Source of the DNA: Epibacterium sp. Ofav1-8
GTDB taxonomy: Bacteria > Pseudomonadota > Alphaproteobacteria > Rhodobacterales > Rhodobacteraceae
NCBI RefSeq assembly: GCF_022348185.1
Contig: NZ_JAKRFD010000011.1
Span: 1 to 64,000 of the forward strand
Length of the DNA: 64,000 nt
Direction of reading: 5' to 3'
Of the stretch, positions 27,000 to 35,260 are shown piece by piece (position 1 is the first letter of the stretch; each line of letters starts with the position of its first letter). The notes below the pieces were generated by a model. That model was not told the origin of the DNA. It was given only the letters and a program-made list of their open reading frames with translations, and searched no databases. Both the position numbers and the translations under genes were made by a program.

Positions 27000-28073
27000 A
27001 TGTTCAACGCTGGGAGACTATCACTTGCGCGCGCAAGGCGCGGCATGACGGCCAAAGCCTTGGCCGAACAGGCCGGGGTTGGGGTGGACACGATCACTCG
27101 GCTTGAAAAAGGCCGCAATGAGCCGGAACCCGAAACCATTGAGAAGTTGGGCGAGGCCTTGGGCTATCCGCCAAGCTTCTTCATGGGCGAGGATATTGAG
27201 GAAGTTGATGTCGGGGCCGTCAGCTTCCGCTCTTTCTCAAAGATGACTGCCCGCGAGCGAAACGCGGCCATCGCTGCCGGATCACTCGGTTTGCTGCTCA
27301 ACAGCTGGATTGAGGACCGTTTCGGCTTGCCCGATCCGGATTTCCCTGAAGAGCTGTCGGAGGAAACCGACCCCGAAGTCGCCGCGACCCGCCTGCGCCA
27401 GCATTGGGGGATCGGGCAACAGCCAATCGGCAATTTGTTGGGTTTGCTGGAAACCAAAGGTATACGGATGCTGTCGCTGTCTGAAAATACGGCATCGGTC
27501 AACGCCTTCTCGTTCTGGCGTGGTGGAAAGCCCTACGTATTCCTTAACAACTTCAAAAGCGCCGAAAGTAGCCGCTTCGATGCGGCCCACGAGCTTGGCC
27601 ACCTAGTCTTGCACAGGCACGGTGATCCCAAAGGCGACCGCTCTCTTGAGAAAGAGGCCAACAGCTTTGCCTCTGCCTTCCTGATGCCTGCCGACGATGT
27701 GCGGGCGCGCGTTCCGCGCGTGAACTCGACCGAAATCATCCTCAAGGCCAAGCTACGCTGGCGCGTGTCTGCGATGGCTTTGGCCTATCGGTTGCACCAC
27801 ATAGGGCGGCTGTCGGATTGGCAATACAAGTCAATTTGCATCGACCTTTCACGCCGAGGCTATCGGTCAGGCGAGCCTGTCGGCATCGAGCGGGAAACCT
27901 CGGTACTGTGGAAGAAGGTGCTGACATTACTTTGGCAAGAAAGAGTCACTCGCGACGATATTTCTGAGGAACTGGGTCTGCCGGTCGATGAACTGGACAG
28001 CCTTATTGGGAGCCTGACGGGAACTGAACGGAGCCAGCGTCCAACTAGGCGAAGATCACTCAATGCTGTCTGA
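27000..28073 (+). CDS. XRE regulator fused to ImmA/IrrE metallopeptidase
   Basis: 357 residues. HTH at 5-60 (RLSLARARRGMTAKALAEQAG, DTITRLEKGRNEPEPETIEKLGEAL). ImmA/IrrE zinc peptidase at about 140-290 with HELGH (197-201) and the third-ligand region EKEANSFASAFLMP. C-terminal helical part 300-357. Such proteins repress an operon and cleave a repressor or partner on damage or phage signals. Start ATG 27000 removes an artefactual N-terminal extension. It lies upstream of the kwaA/kwaB-like genes and probably controls them through the operator at 26301. Confidence 0.88.
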   Translation: MFNAGRLSLARARRGMTAKALAEQAGVGVDTITRLEKGRNEPEPETIEKLGEALGYPPSFFMGEDIEEVDVGAVSFRSFSKMTARERNAAIAAGSLGLLLNSWIEDRFGLPDPDFPEELSEETDPEVAATRLRQHWGIGQQPIGNLLGLLETKGIRMLSLSENTASVNAFSFWRGGKPYVFLNNFKSAESSRFDAAHELGHLVLHRHGDPKGDRSLEKEANSFASAFLMPADDVRARVPRVNSTEIILKAKLRWRVSAMALAYRLHHIGRLSDWQYKSICIDLSRRGYRSGEPVGIERETSVLWKKVLTLLWQERVTRDDISEELGLPVDELDSLIGSLTGTERSQRPTRRRSLNAV

Positions 28074-28128
28074 CGCGCTGCTCCCGCAAGTCCACGCGAA
28101 CAAGCAGAAGGTTCTGGAAATTGCTTAA
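28063..28128 (+). CDS. Possible 21-codon coupling ORF
   Basis: ATG 28063 overlaps the end of the XRE-ImmA gene and the frame runs MLSDALLPQVHANKQKVLEIA to TAA at 28126-28128, which overlaps the TTG start of the membrane protein gene. It bridges the 47-base gap and would keep ribosomes loaded across it. Whether the peptide matters is unknown; it may be chance. Confidence 0.3.
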   Translation: MLSDALLPQVHANKQKVLEIA

Positions 28129-28642
28129 CAGCCTCGCCCGCCTTGCTCTGACTGCCACGGCTATCGCGCCCGTTGGGTACACCTATGCGTTCGTCGCCGC
28201 CTTCAACGATGCGTGGTCAACTATGGTGTGGCTGTTGCTCGGCTCAACGACATTGGTTGTGGTGTGCCTATGGGTTCTCAAGACGACCCGCTCCAACCGC
28301 GCCCCTGCCGCTGAGCAACACAAGGTCACCACGGTGGAGCCTGCTGATCGAGAGAACATGGCAATTATGCTCTTGTATCTCTTGCCGTTGTTTACGGCCG
28401 ATTTCGACAAGTTGAACTGGATCATGTGGGTGCCCACGATTGCGATTTTCGCCTTCATCGCGGTGACCAGCCACAGCTACTTTTTCAACCCCCTACTTGG
28501 TGCGTTCGGCTGGCACTTCTACCGTGTCAGCACACCACAGAACGTCACCAACATCTTGATTACCAAGCGGACGATCCGCAAAGGCGACCAGACGATCAAC
28601 GGGATCGAACTGGGGGACTATGTAATTTTGGAAACGGAGTGA
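28121..28642 (+). CDS. kwaA: KwaA-like four-pass membrane protein (Kiwa anti-phage system)
   Basis: 173 residues from TTG 28121 (AAGG upstream). Four hydrophobic segments at about 5-25, 33-52, 80-97 and 100-124, then a cytosolic tail with FFNPLLGAFGWHFYRV and LITKRTIRKG, which fits my memory of KwaA, the membrane sensor of Kiwa. It is three bases before a DUF4868 protein gene, the defining Kiwa partner. In Kiwa the membrane protein senses phage infection at the inner membrane and recruits KwaB. The family call rests on architecture, tail motif and partner, not on a database match. Confidence 0.72.
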   Translation: MLNSLARLALTATAIAPVGYTYAFVAAFNDAWSTMVWLLLGSTTLVVVCLWVLKTTRSNRAPAAEQHKVTTVEPADRENMAIMLLYLLPLFTADFDKLNWIMWVPTIAIFAFIAVTSHSYFFNPLLGAFGWHFYRVSTPQNVTNILITKRTIRKGDQTINGIELGDYVILETE

Positions 28643-28645
28643 CCA

Positions 28646-29515
28646 ATGCCGAGAACGCTTTTTGCGCTTTGTAAACAGGACGGGCAGAATGTTGTGCGAC
28701 GGGTGCCTTTGGAAGCCGGCGTGCAGGGCGAGGTCGAAGCGATCTTCGATGAACAGGAACAGTCCTTTTTTTACGGCAAGGATGAGCCCATCGAGTTTAA
28801 CGGCGATTGGAAGCCCGACGGAAACGAGTTGCTTTGCATCTCGGACGCTGATCTTCTTGCGCAATTGAATGAGACGTTGGTCAACGGCGCGGGGGCCTAC
28901 GACCGTTTGGACATCACCAACTATGATGAGGCTGGGGTCAAAGCTCTGTTCATGCACTCCGAACAGATCAAAGGGCATATTCTAATGCAGAAGTTTCGTA
29001 CGTCCCAGTATCTGCAACGCAAGGGTCTGACGCTGACGTTTAACAACAACCAGTTTGGCAAGCTTTCAGAGCAAGGGTTTTCGCTGGATGAACGGCTGGG
29101 CGCTGTTGTTCGCGGCGACACCGTCATGTTCGTCAGCTTCCACGTGCTGCGGTCGATCTTGACGGTTCAAGAGCATTTTGCCGAAGCGACCGCTCAGGAA
29201 GTCGACGACTTCGCAAAGCATCCATCTTTTCACATTGAGAATCGAGCCGCTTTCGACAGCCACATGGATGAACGCTGCCGAAAATTGATACGGGGCATCC
29301 ATAAATCGGGTGTCTTGGTCGATCACAATGCCGCAGAGATCATCGCCCGGGCAAAAAACGTAGGGCTTGCGCTGGACGAAGACCGTGGTCGCATTGTTCT
29401 ACCATCCGTCAAGCGCAACCTAAAAACGGTCCTCAGCTTCTTGGAGGAAAGCGTCTATAAGGGAGTCTTTTCTGAAGAGACCTACTTGACCAACTCCAAG
29501 CGCCCTGTGGCCTGA
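28646..29515 (+). CDS. kwaB: KwaB-like protein (DUF4868), Kiwa anti-phage effector
   Basis: 289 residues. The C-terminal two thirds show the DUF4868 pattern: LMQKFRTSQYLQRKGLTLTF, FGKLSEQGFSLDERLGAVVRGDTVMFVSFHVLRSILTVQEHF, ending KRNLKTVLSFLEESVYKGVF and TYLTNSKRPV. DUF4868 is KwaB of Kiwa, which binds DNA and blocks phage late transcription and replication with KwaA. N-terminal 100 residues are acidic and variable. Last gene of the operon; an IS5 element follows 200 bases downstream. Confidence 0.8.
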   Translation: MPRTLFALCKQDGQNVVRRVPLEAGVQGEVEAIFDEQEQSFFYGKDEPIEFNGDWKPDGNELLCISDADLLAQLNETLVNGAGAYDRLDITNYDEAGVKALFMHSEQIKGHILMQKFRTSQYLQRKGLTLTFNNNQFGKLSEQGFSLDERLGAVVRGDTVMFVSFHVLRSILTVQEHFAEATAQEVDDFAKHPSFHIENRAAFDSHMDERCRKLIRGIHKSGVLVDHNAAEIIARAKNVGLALDEDRGRIVLPSVKRNLKTVLSFLEESVYKGVFSEETYLTNSKRPVA

Positions 29516-29566
29516 ACCGCCCGCGGTGGGCACGACGCCGTCTTGCGGCAATGCAAGCCACTTTCT

Positions 29567-29650
29567 AGGTTTTACGTCTCCTAGATGTCGGCTTTCTGTG
29601 CGCGGTCATTGTTAGCTCGCACTCGCAGAGAAGTTCCGCTTTCCGCCCGG
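29567..29650. repeat. Dispersed non-coding repeat, copy 2
   Basis: Shares GTCGGCTT, CTCGCACTCGCAG and CCGCTTTCCGCCC, in order, with 21134-21197, with more divergence between the blocks. Lies between the kwaB-like gene and the IS5 element. Confidence 0.5.
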
Positions 29651-29774
29651 CCGGTAAGCAGGGGCATCTTGAGAGGGTGTATGGTCATATGAAACAGGTA
29701 GCCTCCGCCCTAGGGTCAGGACCCATTGATTTTGGGGTGTCGTCGTGATTCACGCTCCGCAAGGAGACCGATCG

Positions 29775-30134
29775 ATGAGCAACCTTTTCTGGCTGAGTGA
29801 GGCGCAGATGGCGCGATTGCAGCCCTTTTTTCCCAAAAGCCATGGTAAGTCGCGCGTCGATGATCGACGGGTGTTGAGCGGCATTATCTTCATCAATCGC
29901 AATGGGTTGAGGTGGCGCGATGCACCGAAGGAGTATGGCCCTGCGAAGACCCTCTACAACCGTTGGAAGCGGTGGAGTGACAAGGGCGTCTTCGCCCGGA
30001 TGATGGTTGGCCTGGCCTCCGAGGCCGCTGTGCCGAAGACGGTGATGATCGATGCGACCTATCTCAAAGCCCACCGCACGGCGACCAGCCTGCGGTCAAA
30101 AAAGGGGGGCCAGGCGACCAAAGGGGCCGTCTGA
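29775..30134 (+). CDS. IS5-family transposase, OrfA
   Basis: 119 residues from ATG 29775 (AAGGAG upstream). It holds the N-terminal DUF4096-like domain (FWLSEAQMARLQPFFP, RRVLSGIIFINRNGLRWRDAPKEYGP) and the first catalytic Asp region (KTVMIDATYLKAHRTA). It ends at a stop after the A6G6 run unless the ribosome shifts to the -1 frame and continues into OrfB. Confidence 0.85.
   Translation: MSNLFWLSEAQMARLQPFFPKSHGKSRVDDRRVLSGIIFINRNGLRWRDAPKEYGPAKTLYNRWKRWSDKGVFARMMVGLASEAAVPKTVMIDATYLKAHRTATSLRSKKGGQATKGAV
30098..30104 (+). promoter_or_regulatory. Slippery heptamer for -1 frameshift
   Basis: In the OrfA phase the codons are tcA-AAA-AAG, i.e. the classical A-AAA-AAG heptamer, followed by a G run (30104-30109). 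A -1 slip joins OrfA to the OrfB frame (KKGGPGDQRGRLIGRTKGGM), giving the full DDE transposase. Confidence 0.7.
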
Positions 30135-30544
30135 TCGGTCGAACCAAGGGCGGCATGAACACCAAGCTGCATGCCGTCGCCGATGCCGATGGCCGCCCGA
30201 TCCGGTTCTTCATGACCGCAGGCCAGGTCAGCGATTACACCGGTGCAGCGGCCCTGCTGGGCAGCCTGCCAAAGGCGGACTGGCTGCTGGCCGACCGTGG
30301 GTATGACGCTGATTGGTTCAGGGAAGCATTAAAAGACAAGGGAATAAAGCCCTGCATTCCTGGCCGGAAATCTCGCGAAAAACCAACCAAGCACGACAAG
30401 CGCCGCTACAAACGCCGCAACCGGATCGAGATCATGTTCGGAAGGCTCAAGGACTGGAGACGCGTCGCCACCCGCTACGACAGATCCCCCAAGGTCTTCC
30501 TCTCCGCCATCGCCCTCGCCGCAACCGTCATGTTCTGGCTATGA
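30105..30544 (+). CDS. IS5-family transposase, OrfB frame
   Basis: Continuation of OrfA after the -1 shift; a free-standing start would be ATG 30155. It contains the second catalytic Asp (DWLLADRGYDADWF) and the Glu region (YKRRNRIEIMFGRLKDWRRVATRYD), together completing the DDE triad. The frame is full length to TGA at 30542-30544, just inside the right terminal repeat, so the transposase should be functional if frameshifting occurs. Confidence 0.82.
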
Positions 30545-30727
30545 ATCAAGAACGAGTCCTGACCCTAGAGAGTAACAATCCCTATTGCGGGATTGAGGCA
30601 AACCCTTCTGACGAAGGAGGCAATCCCGGCTCAGCGCAGAGATTTCCCTCCCTGTTTTCATTAGAAATTTTTCACCCCTAAAGGTAAAACTATGTGACTG
30701 CCGCCACCGGGATGCCTTTGAAGCAGG

Positions 30728-31183
30728 TCAGTCGGCGGTGCTACCCTTCACATGATCCGGCAGGGCCTCGGCACCGCCGGCGGCCGAAAGCACCACCAGC
30801 GGGTTCCAATAGTCGCGATACTCGACAATTTTGCCGTCACGGATGCGGATCACATTGATGTAACGCTGGTCGTAGGGCAGTCCGGTTTTGACCCCATGGG
30901 CGTTCTTGGCATAAAATTCCACGACCACCAGCTCCGGATCAGTGCAGCGGTATTGCGCGGTTTCAACCAGTTCCTCGATATGGAAATACTCGGGCACTAC
31001 GGGCATGTATTTGGCAACAGTCTCGCGCCCGTGGATTTTGTTGGCGCCTCCCGGCGCATAAGGCGCCTCAAAGACCACATCCTCTGCGCACATATCCGCA
31101 AAGCTGTCCGCCGGTGCCAGAAGGTCACCAAAGCTACCGCGCAAGAGGTTGGTCAAAGGGGGAAACACATCTGGATGAGCCAT
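30728..31183 (-). CDS. SnoaL-like / NTF2-fold protein, paralogue
   Basis: 151 residues: MCAEDVVFEAPYAPGG near residue 31, YDQRYINVIRIRDGKIVEYRDYWNP and the end GGAEALPDHVKGSTAD. Same length and block order as the gene at 17722, so both come from one subfamily (ketosteroid-isomerase-like). AAAGGA precedes ATG 31183. It is last in a minus-strand set: F420-type reductase, MFS transporter, this gene. Activity unknown; both paralogues are beside redox enzymes, so a role in isomerising or dehydrating a reduced intermediate is conceivable. Confidence 0.8.
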   Translation of the reverse strand: MAHPDVFPPLTNLLRGSFGDLLAPADSFADMCAEDVVFEAPYAPGGANKIHGRETVAKYMPVVPEYFHIEELVETAQYRCTDPELVVVEFYAKNAHGVKTGLPYDQRYINVIRIRDGKIVEYRDYWNPLVVLSAAGGAEALPDHVKGSTAD

Positions 31184-31319
31184 CGATCTATCCTTTCTCT
31201 GATACAGATGGCCTTGATGTTGGGGCTCGATGGTCGAAACGCAAGCGTTCCGTTGAAAAAATCAACATCGCACAGCGAACCCTGCGTGTTTTCCGCCTCT
31301 GCAACCACCTCAGCGTGCA

Positions 31320-32495
31320 TCACTCTGATCGGGTCTTTCGACCCAGCTGCAGCGCGCCGAAAGACCCGATCAACAGTAGCACTGCGCAGACTAGATATTG
31401 CACCTCTATGCCAAATCGGTCGACCACGACCCCGCCAAGCCCGGCGCCAATGGCAATCGCCAGATTGGCGGTAGCGACAAAGACGCCGCCGCCAGTTTCC
31501 GCCTCGTCCGGCACAGTACCGGTGACCCATGTCGACCAGGACACGGGAATGATCCCGAAAGCGACGCCCCAAAGCCCCGTCAGCGTGGCATCGAGCACCA
31601 GCGTACCGCCCAGTTTCACCAGCAACAGGGCCACCACTGCCAGCATCAGAGGCAGAAGGGCCAGCACCGCCGCAAGAGATCGGGAGATGAGAAAGCTGCT
31701 GATCGAGTTGCCCAGAAAGGTCCCAAAGCCAAAGATCAGCAGAACCGCTGTCACTATTTGGGCGTCAGCCCGTGTCACGGTTTCTAGAAAGGGACGTAGA
31801 TAGGTGAAAAAGCCAAAATGCCCAGCAAAAACGGTCAAAAAGGTCGCCATCCCAAGCGCCATCCTTGGGCGCAGCAACACGGCGAAGATCGTCGATAGTC
31901 TAGCCGCCCTGTCAGCCCGCATCGATGGCAGGCAGAGAAGTTGCACCAAGAACGCCAGAACGCCCAATCCGGCGGCGCCAGCGAAGGCAGTGCGCCAGCC
32001 GTAGACTTCACCAAGGAAGCTACCCAAAGGCGCGGCAAAGACGGTTGCGGCGGTCACGCCTCCAAAATGGATAGCCAAGGCTCTTGGCAGCAAGGCCACC
32101 GGTACCAGCCGCATCATGGTAGCCGCAGAAAGCGCCCAAAAGCCGCCCAGTGACACGCCCAGCAGAACTCGTGCCACCAAAACCGCACCAAGCGAGGGCG
32201 CGATTGCCACCAAGATGTTGGAGAGCACCAGAAGCAATGTCAGAAGCAGCAGAACGGTCCTGCGATCTGCGCGACCGCTGACTGCAGTGACCAATAGACT
32301 TGAAATAAGACCGACACCGGCTGTGACAGTCACGGCCTGCCCTGCCTGACCTTCGCTGACCCCAAGGTCAGTCGCCATGGCGGTCAGCAAGCTAGCGGGC
32401 AAGAACTCCGCTCCGACGATGCCAAACACACCGAGGCTCATCGACAGGACGGCACCCCAAGCAGGCTGAACTGGGGCTTCGGACAAAAGAGACAT
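31320..32495 (-). CDS. MFS efflux transporter, DHA1-type 12-TM
   Basis: 391 residues with twelve hydrophobic segments in two six-helix halves. The loop between helices 2 and 3 has the MFS A-motif variant SGRADRRTVLLLLT, and the fifth segment carries GVSLGGFWALSAATMMRLVP, as in NepI/AraJ-like drug, sugar or nucleoside exporters. It lies 65 bases downstream of an NADP-binding reductase gene in the same direction. Cargo unknown. Confidence 0.86.
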   Translation of the reverse strand: MSLLSEAPVQPAWGAVLSMSLGVFGIVGAEFLPASLLTAMATDLGVSEGQAGQAVTVTAGVGLISSLLVTAVSGRADRRTVLLLLTLLLVLSNILVAIAPSLGAVLVARVLLGVSLGGFWALSAATMMRLVPVALLPRALAIHFGGVTAATVFAAPLGSFLGEVYGWRTAFAGAAGLGVLAFLVQLLCLPSMRADRAARLSTIFAVLLRPRMALGMATFLTVFAGHFGFFTYLRPFLETVTRADAQIVTAVLLIFGFGTFLGNSISSFLISRSLAAVLALLPLMLAVVALLLVKLGGTLVLDATLTGLWGVAFGIIPVSWSTWVTGTVPDEAETGGGVFVATANLAIAIGAGLGGVVVDRFGIEVQYLVCAVLLLIGSFGALQLGRKTRSE

Positions 32496-32560
32496 GGGCT
32501 AGATCCTTGATAAGCGTGACGACCTCGGTTGCCCGAGGTCTGTCACACTGAGTGCTGGGA

Positions 32561-33211
32561 TTATGGGCGGGGAACGGGCCGCGCCTTGGCCAGATTTTCG
32601 CGCAAGGCAGCGGCGCTGTGACGCTCCTGCTTCCAAGCGGGCTGGCCAGGGGTGATCCGCCAGGATTCCGACAGCGGGCGCAGAGCCAGGGTGTCAAAAC
32701 CGAACTGATCGTAAAGCGCGCGCACGACCGCAATCGCCTCGGGGAAATCGCTGGACGCGGCTAGCGCAAGACGGTCCGGGGCGCCCGCAGGTTTGCCCCA
32801 TGTCAGAATCCGGGGCGCCTGAATATGTGTGAAGGCTTTGACTACTTTCGACTTGGGAAGCTGTTCCTGTCGGATCTCATGCTCGGTCTTCTCAAAAGAT
32901 TGAATGATCGGCCATGGCCCGTCCCTCCAAGCCATGTAATTGTTCGTGTCGATCACAACCTTGTCGGCCAACGACTCCGTCGGCATGTCGTTTTCGCGCT
33001 TCATGGGCACCGCGATGATCACAAAATCACCCGCTTGCGCCGCTTCAACGGCTGTGGCCGCGCTGGCATTTGGGCCGAGCTCGTCGATTAAGTCCTTCAG
33101 TGTCTCCGGTCCACGCGAATTGGCCAGTACAACACGGTGGCCTGTAAGCAGCGCCGCTTGCGCGATATGACTGCCAACCTCGCCGGCCCCGATGATCCCA
33201 ATTTTCGACAT
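32561..33211 (-). CDS. NADPH-dependent F420-reductase-like oxidoreductase
   Basis: 216 residues. Rossmann motif at the very start (SKIGIIGAGEVGSHIAQAAL), NADP-preferring turn ANSRGPETL, then a helical domain (VVIDTNNYMAWRDGP, KVVKAFTHIQAPRILTWG). This is the 'NADP oxidoreductase coenzyme F420-dependent' family, members of which in proteobacteria use substrates other than F420. First gene of the minus-strand set with the MFS and SnoaL-like genes. Confidence 0.85.
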   Translation of the reverse strand: MSKIGIIGAGEVGSHIAQAALLTGHRVVLANSRGPETLKDLIDELGPNASAATAVEAAQAGDFVIIAVPMKRENDMPTESLADKVVIDTNNYMAWRDGPWPIIQSFEKTEHEIRQEQLPKSKVVKAFTHIQAPRILTWGKPAGAPDRLALAASSDFPEAIAVVRALYDQFGFDTLALRPLSESWRITPGQPAWKQERHSAAALRENLAKARPVPRP

Positions 33212-33326
33212 GCTTCACCTGATACTCTCAAAATGGAACTTCCAAAGGCCCGGCATCGGCATCACGCGAAACGGACCTCTCTTCGTATTAGGCGGACACG
33301 CACCGCGCGTCCGCCCAACTTGATGC

Positions 33327-34292
33327 TCAGACCGCCTCGATCATGGCTTGGCTTGCTGCCCAGAGTGCCTCGGCTCGCTTCTCGTTCAACGCGTAGAGGC
33401 GAACGCCGTCTGCAAAGGGGTTTTCAAGGTCATTGACCTGGGCAACGCCACAGTCCTCAAGGTATTGGCCACCAATAGTGTCGCCATCCGCAACGACAGC
33501 TGCCCACACCGAGGTTGCTGCGGCCTGCTCGACTGACTTCAATTCAGCAGGCGGCAGTCCGGCATCTTCCCTTGCCTTACCAACGGTAGCAAACAAGCCT
33601 TGCAGAGCTTCTTCCGAGAAGTTGCGTGGTAGATTTGTAAGGCTATTTCCGGGCATTACCGAAGCCGCTCGAATTCCCCGACTCCGATGACGCTTGTCAA
33701 AGGCGACAGCAAATAGAGCATTTGCTGTCTTGGACCGGCCATAGGCAACAAAGGGATCGTATTCCTGTTGCTCAAAGTTCGGATCGACCAGATCTACATC
33801 TGCTACCCGATGCGCTTGAGAAGACAACACAACGACCCGTCCGTTGTCTGCAATAAGCGAAGCAATCCGATTAATGAGTGCAAAATGCCCAAGATGGTTG
33901 GTACCAAACTGGATCTCATAGCCATCCTCGGTCAGGCCGTACGGTGTAGCCATAACTCCAGCGTTTGCGATCACCGCATTGAAGACACGATTTTCACTCA
34001 GAATATTCTTCGCCGCAGCCTCGACGTTCTTGAGGGAAGCCAAATCGATCTCAAGAAAGTCCAACTCTCCACCGCCGAGAGCCGCAGCCTGCCGCAGCAC
34101 TGTCGTTGCTTTTTCCGCCTTCTCAACGGAGCGAACTGTGCCAACAACTTTGGCACCTTTTGCAAGAAGGCTGCGCGCGGTCTCAAGCCCGATGCCCGAA
34201 GCCACACCTGTTATGAGCACGCGAAGACCCGAGACGTCCTGGCCTGCAAGGACCTCATCGGCGCTGGATTTAGCGTTGAAACGTTGTGTCAT
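33327..34292 (-). CDS. SDR oxidoreductase, retinol-dehydrogenase-like
   Basis: 321 residues, longer than classical SDRs. Motifs: TGVASGIGLETARSL, ANAGVM, catalytic Ser in VVVLSSQAH and YGRSKTANALF (Tyr-x3-Lys). The insert DPNFEQQEYDPFVAYG and the long C-terminal part match the WWOX/retinol dehydrogenase-like branch. Substrate unknown. Upstream is another SDR in the same direction across 49 bases, so both likely share the promoter controlled by the divergent TetR gene. Confidence 0.86.
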   Translation of the reverse strand: MTQRFNAKSSADEVLAGQDVSGLRVLITGVASGIGLETARSLLAKGAKVVGTVRSVEKAEKATTVLRQAAALGGGELDFLEIDLASLKNVEAAAKNILSENRVFNAVIANAGVMATPYGLTEDGYEIQFGTNHLGHFALINRIASLIADNGRVVVLSSQAHRVADVDLVDPNFEQQEYDPFVAYGRSKTANALFAVAFDKRHRSRGIRAASVMPGNSLTNLPRNFSEEALQGLFATVGKAREDAGLPPAELKSVEQAAATSVWAAVVADGDTIGGQYLEDCGVAQVNDLENPFADGVRLYALNEKRAEALWAASQAMIEAV

Positions 34293-34341
34293 ATCTATAC
34301 CTTGTTAGTTTTGTGACTTTGATTTCAGAAGTGCTGTAGGC

Positions 34342-35103
34342 CTAGATCCCTAGGCCACCAGCGACATCGAAGGTGCTGCCGGTCATGTATCCGGCTTCCG
34401 GGCCCGCAAGGAAGGTCACCATGGCCGCAACCTCGCGCAGCGCAGCGACGCGGCGGATCGGATGCATGTCGAGAAAGAAGTCGGGCGCCTCGGTGCTGCC
34501 GAGTGCCTCAGCCATCATGTCCGTCGGCATCGCCCCCGGTTGCACCACATTGACGGTGATGTTGCGCTTCCCCAAATCCCGCGCAATACCGCGGGCGTAG
34601 CCGTTGATGGCCGCCTTGCTGCCAGCGTAATCGGCAACACCCGGAAACAGTGAATGGGTGCCATTGAGCGAGCCGATGAAGATGATCCGCCCGCCGTCCG
34701 AGATCACCGGCGCCGCTGCTCGTGTGGTCGCAATCGCACCCATTACGTTGATCTGCCACAGCCGGTCGAGTTTCACAGGATCATGCCTTGGGTCGTCCAC
34801 AGGGGTACCCGGGACGACGATAGCCGCATTGTTGATCAGGATGTCGAGCCTACCGAATTCGGCAAGGACACGGTCGATCATCGGTTTTGCAGATGCCGGA
34901 TCACCTTGATCACAGCGCAGCGCCATAGCGCGCACCCCCTTGGCCCGAAGCTTTTCGGCCACCGCCTCGGCCTTCTCCTGCGCGGCGACATAGGTGATCG
35001 CCACATCAGCACCCAGCGCAGCAAAGGCTTCCGCCATCTCCGCGCCCAGACCACGCGAACCGCCAGTGATCAAGGCAACTTTGCCCGCAAATACCTGTGT
35101 CAT
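34342..35103 (-). CDS. SDR family oxidoreductase (3-oxoacyl-ACP-reductase-like)
   Basis: 253 residues from ATG 35103 (AAGGAA upstream); the frame extends upstream to 35217 without support. TGGSRGLG, NNAA in place of NNAG, Ser in IGSLNG, YAGSKAAI, and the end YMTGSTFDVAGGLGI. The FabG-like tail suggests NADP-dependent carbonyl reduction. It is divergent from a TetR gene and two operator copies lie in between. Confidence 0.88.
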   Translation of the reverse strand: MTQVFAGKVALITGGSRGLGAEMAEAFAALGADVAITYVAAQEKAEAVAEKLRAKGVRAMALRCDQGDPASAKPMIDRVLAEFGRLDILINNAAIVVPGTPVDDPRHDPVKLDRLWQINVMGAIATTRAAAPVISDGGRIIFIGSLNGTHSLFPGVADYAGSKAAINGYARGIARDLGKRNITVNVVQPGAMPTDMMAEALGSTEAPDFFLDMHPIRRVAALREVAAMVTFLAGPEAGYMTGSTFDVAGGLGI

Positions 35104-35167
35104 ATCGCAATTTTCCTTTTGTTCTTTGCACAGACCGGGTCGAAGCGCCGCATGCGATCCGATTCCA

Positions 35168-35238
35168 TAATGGTCATTACGTAATGATCGGTATGAAATC
35201 TGGACAAGGGCTGTCAAGTGGTTTAGTAATGGTCATTA
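35168..35238. promoter_or_regulatory. Two copies of TetR-type operator TAATGGTCATTA
   Basis: TAATGGTCATTA at 35168-35179 and 35227-35238, each an imperfect dyad (AATG-GT-CATT). The first copy also overlaps the perfect palindrome CATTACGTAATG. The copies bracket the divergent promoters of the SDR and tetR genes, so both are probably repressed by the TetR protein. Confidence 0.6.
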
Positions 35239-35260
35239 TGAAATAAGCTGAGGAGCCCAG

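Larger units (their letters stand above)
29713..30565 (+). mobile_element. IS5-family (IS427-group) insertion sequence, apparently intact
   Basis: Length about 853 bases, usual for IS427-type elements. Terminal repeats start GGGTCAGGAC (29713) and end GTCCTGACCC (30556-30565). Both ends are flanked by TA (CTA on the left, TAG on the right), consistent with the short TA/TNA target duplication of IS5. Two overlapping-phase frames encode one transposase through -1 frameshifting. It sits immediately after the defence operon. Confidence 0.82.

Noticed and set aside
30576-30595. CAATCCC/GGGATTG hairpin after the IS5 element as a terminator
   Set aside because: Arms of seven bases with a 6-base loop but no U-run, and it lies between the IS and a minus-strand gene end; not supportable.
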